This document shows positions 35,274-50,000 of a DNA stretch of 64,000 nt, one piece after another. The stretch's first letter is position 1; every line of letters starts with the position of its first letter. The DNA comes from Melitaea cinxia (lineage: Eukaryota > Arthropoda > Insecta > Lepidoptera > Nymphalidae). The position numbers and the translations under genes are program-made. Location of the stretch: assembly GCF_905220565.1 (NCBI RefSeq), contig NC_059417.1, positions 10,960,518 to 11,024,517 on the forward strand, given 5' to 3'. Below the pieces are notes generated by a model. That model was not told the DNA's origin, did not search any database, and saw nothing but the letters and a program-made list of their open reading frames with translations.

Positions 35274-35584
35274 TCTAATATATAAAATTCTCGTGTCGCG
35301 GTGTGTGTAGTTAAACTCCTCCGAAACGGCTTGACCGATTCTCATGAAATTTTGTTTGCATATTTGGTAGGTCTTGAGAATCGAACAACATCTATTTTTC
35401 ATCTCCCTTAATGTTAAGGGTAGTCCAACCCTAATTTTTTTTAATTTTTAGATAAATTATTTATTTTTTATTTTATTATGATTTGGGGTTGAAAAATGCA
35501 TACAACCCTAAATTTTTACCCTTCTACCATCAACCCCTATTTTTAAATAGCGTTTAGCGGCAAGACAACGTTCGAGTCGGCTAG
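35274..35584 (+). mobile_element. Helitron-like element, family 1
   Basis: TCTAATATATAAAATTCTCG at the start, GAGTCGGCTAG at the end, about 311 bp. Sits directly after the (TTTA)n tail of SINE-D. Confidence 0.7.
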
Positions 35585-35727
35585 TAATAATATAATAATA
35601 ATAATAGCTACTAAGATACTGTGATTATGCTAATAGCTACTATAATACTTACAAATGCAAAGGCAGATACAAGATGTACAAAACCACTCTAGTCGCTAGA
35701 AGAACGAACTCTCCAGACTTTTTTATG

Positions 35728-35759
35728 AGAAACGTCATAGTTTTTACTATGACGTTTCT
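35728..35759. repeat. Short hairpin
   Basis: AGAAACGTCATAG, loop TTTTTA, CTATGACGTTTCT: a 13-bp perfect stem. Confidence 0.65.
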
Positions 35760-35931
35760 GCAAATTTGTACAAAGAATCACAACAAGAATTTAAAATTGT
35801 ATAGTAAAATACGAAGAAAACAGTGAAATCGATTACAATATACGATATAAATACAAGCGAAGAGAGTTTAATCAAATAACACATGCCTACTACATATTAT
35901 TTCTAAGTAACATACAAAATATTAGTACTCC

Positions 35932-36097
35932 GACTTTTCAGAATATTGCAGTTCCTGTGATGAGAACGGTAGTCGGAACTCCTGAAAAGGGTCAGAGTCA
36001 AGGGACAGAAATGCTTCTGTTGTGCTGCAGGCGTCTCTATATTACGATAACGGCTTATCATGTGGGCCGTTCGCTTGTTTGCCGCCCTAGTCATTTA
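35932..36097 (+). mobile_element. SINE-C degenerate copy
   Basis: GCAGTTCCTGTGATGAG, GGCGTCTCTATATTACG and GTTCGCTTGTTTGCCGCCCT. Confidence 0.55.
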
Positions 36098-36769
36098 AAA
36101 AAAGAGTAAATTTTGAGGTTATAAAGATAAATGTTGTAATATTTAAATGTACATTGTAGGAAAAATCATTAAATTAACTAAGTATACTTACTATACCCAA
36201 AAAGTCATCTAAATTATGGCAGTTGTGCAGTTGTATACCTACCCCTTCCGTAACGATATCATTAGATTAAAAGTTTAGATTTGCTCTGCGGCGTTACTCG
36301 TGTTTATTTTGTTTCCACAATCCTTATAATTACTATTCAACTTGTTTTAGCACGGTTATAATTTAATTAAAAATTTAATTTTCATTTAGACAGCTCGTTA
36401 ATTTGGAAAAGTTTTACATTTTAGAACTTTACGTTGTGAAGCTATGAAAATCATTAAACATCAACGGCAACTAAAAATTAATGAAGCAAAGAAAATTAAA
36501 TAATAATTTATAAAAATACATTATTTATAATTATGTAACAACCTATATATGAATATTATTTAAAGATTACAAAAATAATAATAAAAGTATGCCCTTTAAA
36601 ACAAAAACAAAAAACTTAAATTTCGTTATATTCATATAATTATGTACATATATTTACAACGAAGGCTATTTTTATATACTTGCCATAAATTACTCTCTGC
36701 TTGTAAATCTAGTTAAAAGTCAAACAGTATCTCAGATGACGATGGGCTACGAAACTTTTTATCAGATAC
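36098..36769. other. No gene seen
   Basis: AT-rich; nothing recognised. Confidence 0.6.
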
Positions 36770-37068
36770 TAGCTGACCCAGCGAACTTCGTATCGCCTAA
36801 CACAAACTTTATCGTATGGTATTAAAGTTCAAATTTTCAACTTTTAAGTATTATCACAAATCTTTTGCATGGGAGTATAGAAAAGTGTTGTTTTTAGACT
36901 TTTTCAGGAAATTTAATTTTTTTTTTTTTTTAGAATTTTTCTCTCCGTAAGAACCATCCTCGTACTTCAAGGAATATTTAAAAAAAAATTAGCGAAATCG
37001 GTCCAACCGTTCTCGAGTATTGCGCTTAGCAACACATTCAGCGACTCATTTTTATATTATAGACAAGG
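36770..37068 (-). mobile_element. Related Helitron-like element
   Basis: CTAGCTGACCCAGCGAACTT at the left, GCGCTTAGCAACACATTCAG and TTTTTATATTATAGA at the right. Same general plan as family 2. Confidence 0.55.
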
Positions 37069-37344
37069 TCACTTTAATATGTATTACATGGTATTAAGGC
37101 GAAACTTCCTTGAACAAAATTATTTAACTCTCTTGTTTAATCCTTTGTATCATCGAGGCTGCAAACTTTAAAATTCAAAGAAAACTTGTAACAGTTGTAA
37201 TTGTGAACGTTGCATAAACTTTCGTAAGAACGATGCAAAAAGTTATAATACTTTGGAACTCTGAACTTAGTGCAGAATTTTTAAATAATAAAGGTTTTGC
37301 TGGACGTGCGCGGCTTTAGCATTTTTATAGTAATAATTCATCAT

Positions 37345-37543
37345 ATCATCATTATCACAGCAGCCTTTCGCATTCCACTACTGGACATAGGCCTCCACAA
37401 GTTCACGCCAAAAATGGCGTGAACTCATGTGTTTTGCCCATAGTCACCACGCTGGGCAGGCGGGTTGGTGACCGCAGGGCTGGCTTTGTCGCATCGAAGA
37501 CGCTGCTACCCGTCTTTGGCCTGTGCATTTCAAAGCCAGCAGT
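37345..37543 (-). mobile_element. SINE-A copy, inverted, 5'-truncated
   Basis: Minus-strand tail and middle: TCCACTACTGGACATAGGCC, CACGCCAAAAATGGCGTG, GTCACCACGCTGGGCAGGCG. Confidence 0.75.
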
Positions 37544-37741
37544 AATAATTAGGCCTATAGATTTGGCGTGTCTTAAGCGTATACTCGTAAACGCTTTAGA
37601 CTGAAATATGATTCAAGTGTTGGGAGTTCGGAATCATATACACTCAAGCATAAACGTCTGGGCTACGACAAACATCTGAATGACAAGTCGTGTATTGTAT
37701 CAAGAGGTTTTGGTCTGTAGCCCATATTTTAACATGATTTA

Positions 37742-37877
37742 CGCCGAGTTGCACGAAAAGAAATTAAAATTTAAGTAGTGATTAAACTAATTTAATCGCA
37801 ACAATTGTATGAATTTCTTGTGATTAAATTAGTTTAATCTCTACTTAAATTTTAATTTTGTTTCGTGCAACTCGGCG
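37742..37877. mobile_element. Harbinger-like or fold-back MITE
   Basis: 136 bp, near-perfect inverted repeat over most of its length (CGCCGAGTTGCACGAAA ... TTTCGTGCAACTCGGCG), flanked by TTA on both sides (37739-37741, 37878-37880), as in PIF/Harbinger elements. Lies 107 bp upstream of the first visible exon. Confidence 0.75.
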
Positions 37878-37984
37878 TTAGTCTTTTAGCGCCTTTTCTT
37901 TGTATGACAGTGTTGTAATTCTAAAAATGTCTTTTATCATTTGAGACAGAGCCATTAGTTTCAACTTTGCTAAATTTGTTACAG

Positions 37985-38069
37985 ATCGTGAATGTCCAGA
38001 AATAGAACAACCGGAGTCAGCAGAAGATTCACTCACCATAACCATCACTGGGAGGCTGTTTGGTGACAA
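37985..38069 (+). CDS. Exon 1 visible: first half of CCP1
   Basis: Acceptor TTACAG, donor AA|GTGAGT. Reads RECPEIEQPESAED then LTITITGRLFGDK. It supplies Cys1 of CCP1 and is entered in phase 1, so at least one upstream coding exon exists. A 136-bp inverted-repeat MITE ends 107 bp before this exon. Confidence 0.85.
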
Positions 38070-41000
38070 GTGAGTTAAACGCAGCAGAACTAACTTCGTT
38101 TTTAATTTTAATCAGGACTTTTTCCAAGCATTGGAAATCAGATTGAGAGAAAGACAAAATAAATAAGAGGGTTAAGGATGGAGCAAAAGATCATTTTAGT
38201 ATCTACATGATAACAAAGACTCAAATATTTTAATAATTCTTATACTTTGTCATATTGAGGAATTCTTAAGGTTAAGAGAATCGACCCATATTATTTTAGT
38301 AGCTATTTTGTTCAGAACAAAATTCAACCATTGAACAGTAAACAAACAAGAAAAATTTAATCTTTTCAGAGCGGTATATTCCTGCCCTCACGGCTATCAC
38401 GTTGTTGGACTTCAGTCGAGGAGTTGTCAGGCCGATGGCAAATGGGCTGGACAGCCTCCGGCGTGTAAGAAGAACAGTAAGTGTCGTCATAACTTATATA
38501 ATATAGAGCTTCTGGAGGGGATTAGAGTTAGGGTTGGCAACACGCTTGCGATCCTTCTGAAGGTGCAGGCGTCTATAAGCTACGGTAATCGCTTACCATC
38601 AGGTGAACCGTGTGCTTGTTTGTCGAGTCAGTTGTTTCAAATAAAAACTTTTTAATTGTAAGCACATAACTGCTTTTGCGAGACAAAAAATACTATAATA
38701 TACTGTCGTACATTAAAAAACTAAGTAAATAATTAAACACTTCACATTAACCATCTGGTAAATGTGTGTCTAGAGAGTAGAGACACGCCCGATATAAAGA
38801 CAAATGCTCAGATTACGACAAACATGCTTATAGCCAGCTTATACAAATGTTTGTCTGCTACGAACCCACGACTTTCAGCATAACAGATTGGACAGCAGCG
38901 CAAACGCGTGTCAGTACATCGTACATTATAACATTCAAATTTATAATAAATAATGAATTTGTTTAAATTGTAATGAATTTGTTTAATAATACTGTTTTCA
39001 AGCAGTATTGTGTTCCTGTTGGTGAGTAAGATGACCAGAGCTCCTGGGGGGATTGGGGATTGGGTCGGCAACGCGCTTGCGATGCTTCTGGTGTTGCAGG
39101 TGTCTATAAGCTACGGTAATCGCTTACCATCAGGTGAGCCGTACGCTTGTTTGCCGACCTAGTGACATAAAAAAAAAAACTTATATCATCCAAACGATAA
39201 AAACAATCATTAAGGGCCTGTTCCAGCAGTTGTGGGTAACGCTATTTGACGGATGATATCCAACAAATAAAAGTTTTTGATATATTATTCTTTTTCACCA
39301 TCGAGTTCCACAGTATTTATGAGCTATTTCTATTTGCAAAAAAGAATTTAAAAGCTGTAGTTTATTAATTGAGGGGGAAAAGGTCTTATGGCTTATTCTA
39401 CCTCCTGCTGTTAAAGTCTAATCGTCACTTTATATAACTGGTGAAACAGGTCCTTAAAGAATAAAAAAATCTAACTAACCTGAAATGTAAAAACCTACGC
39501 CTCTTTCTTAAAAATTTCCACATATTCTCAATATTATATTTAGTTTCATAGCAGCTAGAGAAACATAAACTTCACGTAACATATTCAGCACTGGCGAAAT
39601 TCAATTAAGCCTGAATGGATGCACCGCATCAAGTTTTGTTAGCGAGTATACGAACACATAACTTTACGTCATAACCGACGTTGCTAGGAAATGCGCGTGC
39701 AAATCTTGCTACATCGTCCTACTAATATTATAAAGGATTAGGATGGATGTATGTATGTGTGTATATTTGTTACTCTTCCACGCAAAAACTATTGATCCGA
39801 TTTTAATGATATTTGGTATGTAGATAGCTGGAGATTTTAATCTCGGAATTCCCACGGGATCGGAAATTATACGCTATACGCTTCAACCTGTAACACCCCA
39901 CTGCTGGGCATAAGTTTCTTTCCCCGTGTAGGAGAAGGGTCGGAGCTTAATCCACCACGCTGCTCCAATGCCGATTGGCGGATATATTCCCTACTATGAG
40001 TAACGATCGCTATCAGGTGTACATGATAACAACCGGGACCGACGGCGAAACGTGCTCTCCGAGGCGTCGGCACACGTATCATTACACCAGAGCGGTCGAA
40101 ATTGAATATTGACAATTATCTTTCAATTCAAATAAACTAAATTTTAAAAGCTTCAATAAAATAACCTAAAACAAAAGAAGTCGCTCGAAATAGGAAAATT
40201 TATAAAAATTACTAATTTCAGTAGTCAGTCGGAAATATATAAATGTATTACGAAGAGTACAGTATGTACAAAGTATTTTATGGTAAAATATTTTTTTTTT
40301 TACAAAATGAAATTCAGTGAGTTTTTTACCTTCGTCGGCATTCGCTTCAGCCGTGGATTTATGATGACAGCAGCGACTCGTATCCCATAGGCGCCCATTA
40401 TGTATGTCTACTCCATGATGAATTACATAAACGTTATTTATAGAATCATTTTATTTTACAGTAGCTTTCCTCTCGCGGCTTCGCCCGTGGATTAAGCAAT
40501 TTTAACTGTTCCGTTTTCTCTCATTAAAATATTATATATATAAAATATTATATATATGTATGTAACTCAGTAAACGATGCATTCTCCTAGTAAAGAATTC
40601 TCAAAATCGGTTTAGTAGTTATTGAGCATTATAAACAAAGACGAAATTCTTATAAAAACTTAATAAACCGCGATAAAATCCGAAAAAGTTGTTTCATAAT
40701 AATGAGTGAATATTGCGTAAACATTAGACAATAATCACAGTAATACGTCACTAAATTATTGAATACCAATATATTCGAAACCGCAAAAAACAACCAAAGA
40801 ATAAATATTTAAGGAAAATTTGCTCGGATTCATTTCAACAACGTATGAAAAAGAAAGTTGCCAATCATTATTATAAAATTCCTCCGAGTTGCTTGCTATT
40901 GTATGTAAAATGTGTTTACGTAGATAATTTTAGTATGAATAGTTTTAGATCTGCGGTTCGCATGTAGGTATGTTGTGGTGAGGATATTGTGAACGCAATC

Positions 41001-44000
41001 AACATTATTTCAAAAAGGTTTGCTGTTTATATGGACAGTATTTCAAATATCCATTGATTATTATAAAATTTGTATGATACTGAAGATATCTGATATTAAT
41101 TAAAGTTTTGTATATTATATGAAGCAATAATGGATATTATACCTTTTTAAAAAAAACGAGTGTGCTTTAGACCACGCGACAGAAGTAAAACTTTTTTAAC
41201 TCCATCTAACTTATCTCTCTCCACTTTTCGTTCGCCTCGCCCGATCACACTTTTCGTAACGCTCTCGTCACGCATTCACCAGTTTATCTCCCAAGTCAAG
41301 CGTCCGTAAGGAAGTTTTCCGTCAGAAATTTTTCCGAGAAATGGCAGACTACCTTTTTTTTACGTGGGGAAAATCCATCATGGATACCCTCCAGCGCGGG
41401 ACGCCAGAGGGTTATGTCAGACTCCTATTGACTAAAAACCACCACGTGTGAGCAGTCATCCGCCTGGGTGAGCAACACTGGGTGAGCTGGGTGCGCTAGC
41501 ATTCGCCAGATGGCAGACTACCTGCCTGATGGCTGAATTAAAGTTCATTAAGTAAACGACATTCATTCAATCTCTACTTAAATATTAAAAAAGGAAGAGT
41601 TTGTATGTTTTCTTAATTGCTAGTTCCTTTGGAGCGGTTTAAAAGAATCCTGTATTGTTAATAAGTCTTTTTATCACGTTACGACTCATTAAGAAGTTTC
41701 CAGACAGATCTTGTAATAAAAAGTAATAATTAACAATAGTTACTGTTCCAATTATTGTTACGCCTCTCTTGATTGCTTAGTAAGTTTTCAGGTTTAAAAT
41801 GTTCTTTATGCGAACACTTGTAAAGAAGAAACAATACACAATAAATATATCAGTATCTTGCTATTGATGCTGAAGTTGAAGATATTTTTTCGTTCTTGCC
41901 GATGACACGCGCGTTTTCCAAAATATATGGCACTAAAAAAAGGTGACATGATCTTGTGTCATCTGCCTCCTTCTTGCGTCATTGTTGATTCTCTCAGTAA
42001 TTCACACAAATTATGTGTTGATATTGTATTTCAAATAATTGTTTGACCCCATTGATACCGTTGTCATATGCTCTTAAAAATCATGAGTTATATTTACTTT
42101 ATACCTCTATAATGTTACATTACTCTTCTATTTATCTAACCTTTTTTTCACTGTCACGTATTTTAATCTACTACTCTGCTTACTACGATGAATATATCAC
42201 TCAAACTTCTCACAAAATTATTAAATTCTTCCAACATGAGCATGAAATAAATTTCAAATTCAAATGTTTGACTTATACATTTCGATTTACTGGCACCAAA
42301 GAGGTATATCCATTATCCTTCATCCTAAATCAACGTAATTTGTCTGAAACCTTTTACATCCGCAATTTCCGCATTCTGTTTTGCTCATGAAATCAAAATT
42401 TCGTCTCGTTTTCAAAGGCCTTTTACGTAATGTTCATTGCAGATTCAGATCTACGAGATTTCAAGTCACTGACCGTAGTAATAAAATTGTAGGAATGAAA
42501 TTCTGTTCTGTGTTGGTAGCTCAAAATTGTAACGACAAAGCTATGTAATTGGTTTGGGAGAGTTTGATTCACTGACGAAGTTACCGATATACGCAAGAGA
42601 AAAAGCGAGTGATAGATAGATTCTTTTAATTCAGAACTTCTTATAATTGAATGAAATTAATACTTTGTATATACCTGCTATATCTGCTATATCTACTGTA
42701 AGTGTTTCTATTTATATCGACTGGCCCATTAGTGTTCCAGTATCCATAGACGCAATTCCAGCTCCAGTCTGAGTGCAATATGCCTTTTCATTATGTGTAT
42801 TATGAATTTGATACTAAACATTGATATATTGATACAGACATTGATCCACCTAATAGTGATTATTTATAATTATTACCAAACCACATCCTGAAAAGTTTTT
42901 TAACCATCAACAGGTTCTAGGATCACCATCTCCTATATTTAATCCCGACGTTAAGTAACTACTTTGATTATTGTATTTATTTTAAAATCGGATTATAAAC
43001 AAAAAGGACCAAATTAGCTCCTCAAACTTTGCACTTAGCCAGTAATACAAAAAAAAAATTATACAATTAAAATCGAAAATAGTATTGAAAAACGAATTTC
43101 ATATTGAGCATTTTTACCCAATTGATTCTTGTCCCCAGTATACTGTCTCCAACCACCAACAATTGAGCACGCTCGCCACTCCGCCCTGCCTGAGCAAGCG
43201 ACTTTCGACCTAGATGCTACTATCCAGTACAACTGTCACACTGGCTACGTGACGAACGGCTTCCCTAGGGCTAAGTGTCTGGCGATTGAGGGACAGGCTT
43301 CGTGGTATGGGCCGGATATTACCTGTGAACGTAAGTACAACAAATACTTTTGATGTTGTGATTTTTAAAACGGTATATGGATATTACAGTATTGCTTAAA
43401 ATGTCAAAGATAGTTTAGATTAATAAAGCGTAAAATATATATGTAGTTTGTTGGGAAAAAACTAACTGACAACTGACTGACTGACTGAAAATTATCTGAG
43501 GTAGGGCATAGCAGGAATTTCCTGCTCAAAATATGGAGCAGCCCGACTGGGGTAGTACCTCGACCTTACAGAAGATCACAGCTAAATAATACTGTTTTCA
43601 AGCAGTATTATGTTCCTGTTGGTGAGTAAAGTGACCAGAGCTCCTGGGGGGATTGGGGATTGGGTCGGCAACGCGCTTGCAATGCTTCTGGTGTTGCAGG
43701 TGTCTATAAGCTACGGTAATCGCTTACCATCAGGTGAGCCGTACGCTTGTTTGCTGACCTAGTGACATAAAAAAAAATCCAAAATTATCCAAAAAAAAAG
43801 AAGCGCCAAATATCGGCCAAAACCTTAAAAAAAAAAGAAATGATTTAAATATTTAAAAAAAATGATATTTTAAGCATTGATTTTGAAGGCTTTAAAAAGA
43901 AATTAGATATTAATTCCTCAGTAAAGGAAAACTGGTATTCTTTACGTTGTTTTGTTGCAGCCCGCTCTTGTGGTGAACCAGGCGATGTTCCACATGGTTG

Positions 44001-47000
44001 GGTGACAGCAGATTGTCATACCTTCGGGTGTAGAGCAGTGGTGCAATGTGGACAAGGCTTCGAGCTGGTTGGTAAAGCGGAACGTTACTGCCAATCTGAT
44101 GGAGCCTGGGCACCTAAGGAACTACCTACGTGTGTCCGTAAGTAGTTCTAAATGAGTGTATCTTTTAAAGGTTCTAGTGATGAGTCTAAACTAAAAGGAA
44201 GCTAAAAAATAAAATTTGATTTCTTTTATCCATAGTAATTGTATCTTAAAAAGGTTTAAATGCAAATAATAAAATTACTAAATTGCAAGAAAATTTAGTA
44301 ATGATTATTTCAGTAATGAATTCATAATTAGGTACAAAGTAATTAAAAACGTATCATAGGTACTGCAAGTTGCTTTTAATAATTAGGCTCATCATTAAGA
44401 CCAGATTTCGAAACTTACTGCGTTTGGCATTGCTTCGTGACAATGTAGTTGCCGATTTCAGTGTCGTTCATTTGGAATGTTGCATGGTTTTCGAATTATC
44501 GTGAATTATCTAAATGTTTTCGGTGACTAGTTGGCATGGCGCTTGGTATTTCAATATTATCATGGCTATCACCAGCAATATCATTGTCATGACGCAATTG
44601 GATCGGATCTCCCACTTGGTTAAAAATTTCAGCTATTTTTTAGATTTAATTAAATTTATTCTTATAATCTAATTCAATAATAACTTTAGCTTAATTCGCT
44701 TCACGCATATATTGATTTGTTTTATCATAACGTTTATCATATTGAGAATTATGTTTTTATTAAACTTCTTTGTTTCAATTTTCTTTAATAACCCTAAGAG
44801 TAATGTCATTTGGACATGCATGCAAGTGGGACGTCCTCAGGAACTGAGTTGTGATTAACAAATTTAAAAATATCTTTTTTCTCCTTTCCTGCTGCTGAAA
44901 AGAAGGAGAGAAGGGGACAGTTTGAATTAATTTCGTAGTATTGTTGCAAATATAGAATTTTAATTCTATAATGTTAGTGCAAACTTTCCAAAAAAAAAAA
45001 GTTACAAAATTTTCATGGCCATGGTAACCAAATTATGACAAATACCTAACTGCCTTTAGCCTAAAGTTAATGCTACGTGTATGTAGATGGTTTAATGATA
45101 TATGTAGATGAGGCTTCGATATTGAATTTATTGTAAATTTCTTATCTATTATATTTATCTCCTTAAAGTAAACACTTCGAATTTACTGTGCTGTAGCGAA
45201 ATAAAGGTAAATCAAATATTATTGTTTCATTTCAATTATCGCATGTCGCTTCCTTTTATTTAATGCATGATGGGTATTCGAATATTTATGTAATTGTTTT
45301 ACTGTGGGAATATAACTAATAAAACGAAATAACTATTTAAAATAGTTTGTTTAAAAACAGTTCTTTTCTGTAGAATTTAAAACTTATTTAAATGAACTAC
45401 AATTCTGAAATATATTTTAAATAAATTTAATCACAAAAGATACGTAAATTATTGTATCAAGCAAGTTTGAATTAATTTGAACAAATGATTGAAAAAAAAT
45501 GGCGGTCATCACAGATTATACACCTAGTTAGAAATCACATCCCAGATGATATAGCTTAGAAAAATAATTGTCATGTACACAATTGGAAACTAAACGATGT
45601 TTAAGTACAGCGCTATTTTGATAACGTGTCAAGTTAAAGCGACGCGTGTCGCCATCTAGTGGTGACGCAGGTGCAGTGTCCAGCGCCAGAGGCGCCAAGA
45701 CATGGAAAGGCCGTGTACACATCTTGTGCATACAACTCTGTTGTATCGTACGAGTGTAAATACGGATACCGCCTGGTCGGTGATGCGACTAGGAGATGTG
45801 GAGCTGATAAGAAGTGGTCAGGAACTCAACCGGCGTGCAAGGGTACGTAGGACACACTATATATTTTGGTCATAGTTATTATAAGAAATATAAATTAAAG
45901 TATTTAATAACAGACAAACCCAAAAATTGAGGTCGAAACATAGAACTACAAAGTCCAAAAATGACTAATTATTCCTTCCATTTAATGACACAATAAGAAG
46001 GAAAACCATAACAAGGTGTCCTCATAAATACATCAAAAAATCCATATGAATCAAACCTGATTTCTGTTTGGGCAGAAATCAACTGCGGTCATCCAGGTCA
46101 GCTCTGGAACGGTTGGCTGGAGAACATATCCTCGGGTACAGGGTTAGGAGCATCGATAATATTCCGATGCCAGGATGGAATGAGAATGGAAGGCAATGGC
46201 TCTGCAATATGCCAGAGCGATGGCACTTGGAGCCATCCTCTGCCACAATGCTTAGGTTAGTAAAATTTTAGCTTACCGCTAAATTTAACTAACAAAAATC
46301 AAGGTACAATATAGTCGTAAGTTTCATGACTCAGAATAAATTTTTCAAATTGGTTTATCCATTCCCCCTTGCTTTACGTTACAACACAACTCCTTAACGA
46401 GATGTTAGATTAATATGGAATTTTACATCAAATATCAACTGAAAATATATTTTATCGAAAGTAATTTTGCCAAGTACTTCTAAGATTATCACAGTAGACT
46501 AAACATCCATTGCTTTTATATATTTGTACATGTTCTATATTAAATCTGCTGCAGAAAATCCGTTTTATCAAAAAAATAAAAGGTAAAGGTAAAACGTGTT
46601 AGAAATTTTTTACGAATAAGTTTTCTGACAATGTTTTCCCTTTTCTTCGTGTTCAATCTACTGGACGATAACGAAATACTATATACTTATGAAATGTTTA
46701 TTTTTAGCTCCGTGTGTAGTCCCACACGTGTCTCAAGGGAAAGTGGTATTGATGGAAAATAAGACAGCGGAAAATGATACGGAAGAACAAACACAAGTAG
46801 TCGGTAGCTCATCGATGGTGCAACATGGTAAGTCGTTGCTATAACACTATTGTACAGAGATTATCAAAATTTAAACAATTTAAAATAAAATGAGACTTTA
46901 ATTGTTTAGGACATTAAATAAAAATATATAGTAAGACATTTTTCTTATGTACATATTTTTTTTAAACTCTGAAAATATTGGTCTTATCATTATAGCTTTT

Positions 47001-50000
47001 TTTGGTAGAAATTCATACAAATATCTTTTATAAAAATACTAGCTGACTCGGCAAACATTTTCTTGCCGCTAAAGGCTATTTAAAAATAGGGGTTGGCGGT
47101 AGAAGGGTGAAAATTTAGGGTTGTATGTATTTTTCAACGCCAAATCATAATAAAATAATAAATAAATAAGTTATGTAAAAATTTTAAAAAATTAGGGGTG
47201 TACTACCCTTAACATTTAGGGGGATGAAAAATAGATGTTGTTCGATTCTCAGATCTACCCAATATGCACACAAAATTTCATGAGAATCGGTCAAGCCGTT
47301 TCGGCGGAGTTTAACTACAAACATCGCGACAAAAGAATTTATATATTAGATTTTTCTAAGTATCTGTATATTTTCCTTAAAAAACTTGAGACCCATTCAT
47401 CCACAATAGCAAAATACTGAGCAAAAAATGAATCTAAAAGAGATATTATATTAAAGCAAACACTCCCGTTGAATTCTTTTTCGATAAATATATTCGCACC
47501 ATTCATTATGTTACCATTTCCTTGTTACAAACACTCGAGAGACTACTAAAAGATATTTTGGTGAAAGCTTTGTTCTTTGAGCAGAAATTATTTTATATTT
47601 CATTTATTCTCAGGCGAGATGATCGTCGTCGACTGTGAGAAGAATTACGAATTTCCGTCCAATAATGTTGCGGTTACATGCAATAATGGTACTTGGACGC
47701 AAATACCGAGATGTCAACCGGCCAGGTATTCTTATTATTCTGGGTTTGTAAAGATTTGTCATGCAAAAAATACTACCTCAAATATTTTCTTTTCAACGTC
47801 ACACGATTGCGTGAGTCGCTTCAGCCTGTAATATCCCACTACTGGGCATAGGCCTCTTTCTCCATGTAGGAGAAGGATCAGAGCTTAATCCACCACGCTG
47901 CTCCAATGCGGGTTGGCAAATATATTCCCTACTATGAGTAACGATCGCTATCAGGTGTACATGATAACAACCGGGACCGACGGCTTAACGTGCTCTCTGA
48001 GGCAAGGTGGAGAGACCCACAAGGACTGCACAAACACCCAGACCACGGCAAACACTGTATGGCCAATACAAATTATGTGAGTACTTAAACTAAATAAACG
48101 ATCATATCCGTTTTGTTAAAATTTTATAGCGAAAAAGTCGAAAGATAAGTCTAGCTTATTCGTTAAAAAACCCCACTTCCTACTTCCCCACTTATATTAA
48201 AATGTGAATGTAAGTTTGCTTGTTACCCGTTCACGCGAAAACTACTTAACCGATCATTATGAAACTTTGTACATATATTTTTGGAGGTATTAGAAGTAAT
48301 ATAGGATACTTTTTATTTAAAAAAAGTAATTCGAGCGAAGCCGCGGGTAAAATCTAGTTTTATATAAAATATCTTTGTTATCTTTTGTCAGGTGTAAAAA
48401 AATGCCAAAGTTCCCTCGACATGGAATGGTGATAGCTCCGAAAACGGAACACGGTATGAAAGCGAGATTCAGATGCAAAGATGGGTACGAATTACGAGGG
48501 AATCCTATTGTTGTATGCTCCTTTGGAGTTTGGAATGGAGAGACGCCAAAGTGTGAAGAAGGTAATTCTGGAATATACAAATATCCGTCCATGATTAACA
48601 TTGATTGATACTACATTTTCATTTATAAATTTAACTTGTTTACAGTATTTTGTCCATTCCCTGGCTATATTGAAAATGGCAAAGTGCTTCTAGTTGGAAA
48701 TATGGGATTATATGATTACCGTCCATATGTTAAAAAGGTATATTCTATTTTTCTTACTTCTAAGCAATGCTTTTAAAGTCTAGTCATATAAAACTTTAAT
48801 GTTCCTTACAGGTAGTAAACAATAAACAAATTATGTATGAATGTGAAAAAGGCTATGTACTATCGGAAGGTCCGCCTGGAGCGACCTGCGTTGGTGGTCA
48901 TTGGAGTCCCAGAGAACTACCTAAGTAAGCAGTATTTTTTTTATAATAACCTTGAAAACATGATCTTTCCAATGATTCTAGTACAAAATGAATAATCGTT
49001 AATACTCGTTTATCGTTTAGGTGCACACTTTACCAACATCCTCGAATAAGATGGAGTAGGAGACGTCGATCAATAACCGAACCGGAATTACGTCAGAAAA
49101 GATCTGCTTATCTACGGCAGTATTACAATAAACTTCGGAGACAGTCTGACGCTTCACAGGAGCAAGTGGATGAGTTATACGACAAATACAACCATGACAA
49201 TTCAAAACCAACTCTAAGACATGCAAATTTTAAGCTTATGAAGAAATTCGATCTGGACTTCGAAGGAGAGGAAGATGATATGATTGGTTCTGATGTACCT
49301 GAGGGAGAAAATTTCCCAACAGCTGTATACACTGTTTACAATATACATGGTGAACCTATAGGGCATAAGTTTTATTCATATCAACCAGTTTATGAACCGG
49401 AAGACGATGAGTTGGTCCATCGTGTTGATTCGACTGAATATGATGAATCAGGTGTATCAGAAAACGATTCGCACATTACGATATTAAAGGGTGGGACTTT
49501 TTCTGATCATGATGTTGAGAGCAATGAAATATCTGAAAACATTAACAAATTAAAACATCAGTATTTCGAAAGATACGTCGACAAAAGACGAAAAAGATTT
49601 TTAAATTCAAAAGTAAATATTAGAAAAGAAGTTAATGTTGAATTAAATGCAACTGAAAGTAATTTACATATCACAACACAAACACCAGACGAACCTAAGT
49701 CTAGAGTTAAACGGAACATAAATGTTGAAGAATTTGATACTCAGTTGTCGACGAAAAATTCAATTCCACAAAATCCAAATATAATCAACGATATTGATAC
49801 TGATTTACTGAAAGTTATACCATTGTCATATACGCAAAATTCTTTCAATGAAAATATAGAAAAAGAAATGTCTGTTATTCCTCTACAGTACAAAAATACT
49901 AATTCAACCGAAAATAAATTGGATAAACGTGAAAAAAGAACAAGTAGAAAAACTGACAGATTAAATCAGACAACGGCAACTGTACCAAAAACGTAAGTTG

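Noticed and set aside
42043..42390. 115-codon plus-strand frame in intron 2
   Set aside because: Composition is that of translated AT-rich DNA; no CCP cysteines, splice consistency or recognised motif.
45671..45842. Alternative exon 5 start at the AG ending 45670
   Set aside because: It would enter the exon in the wrong phase; the AG ending at 45659 restores the phase-1 junction and the CCP frame.
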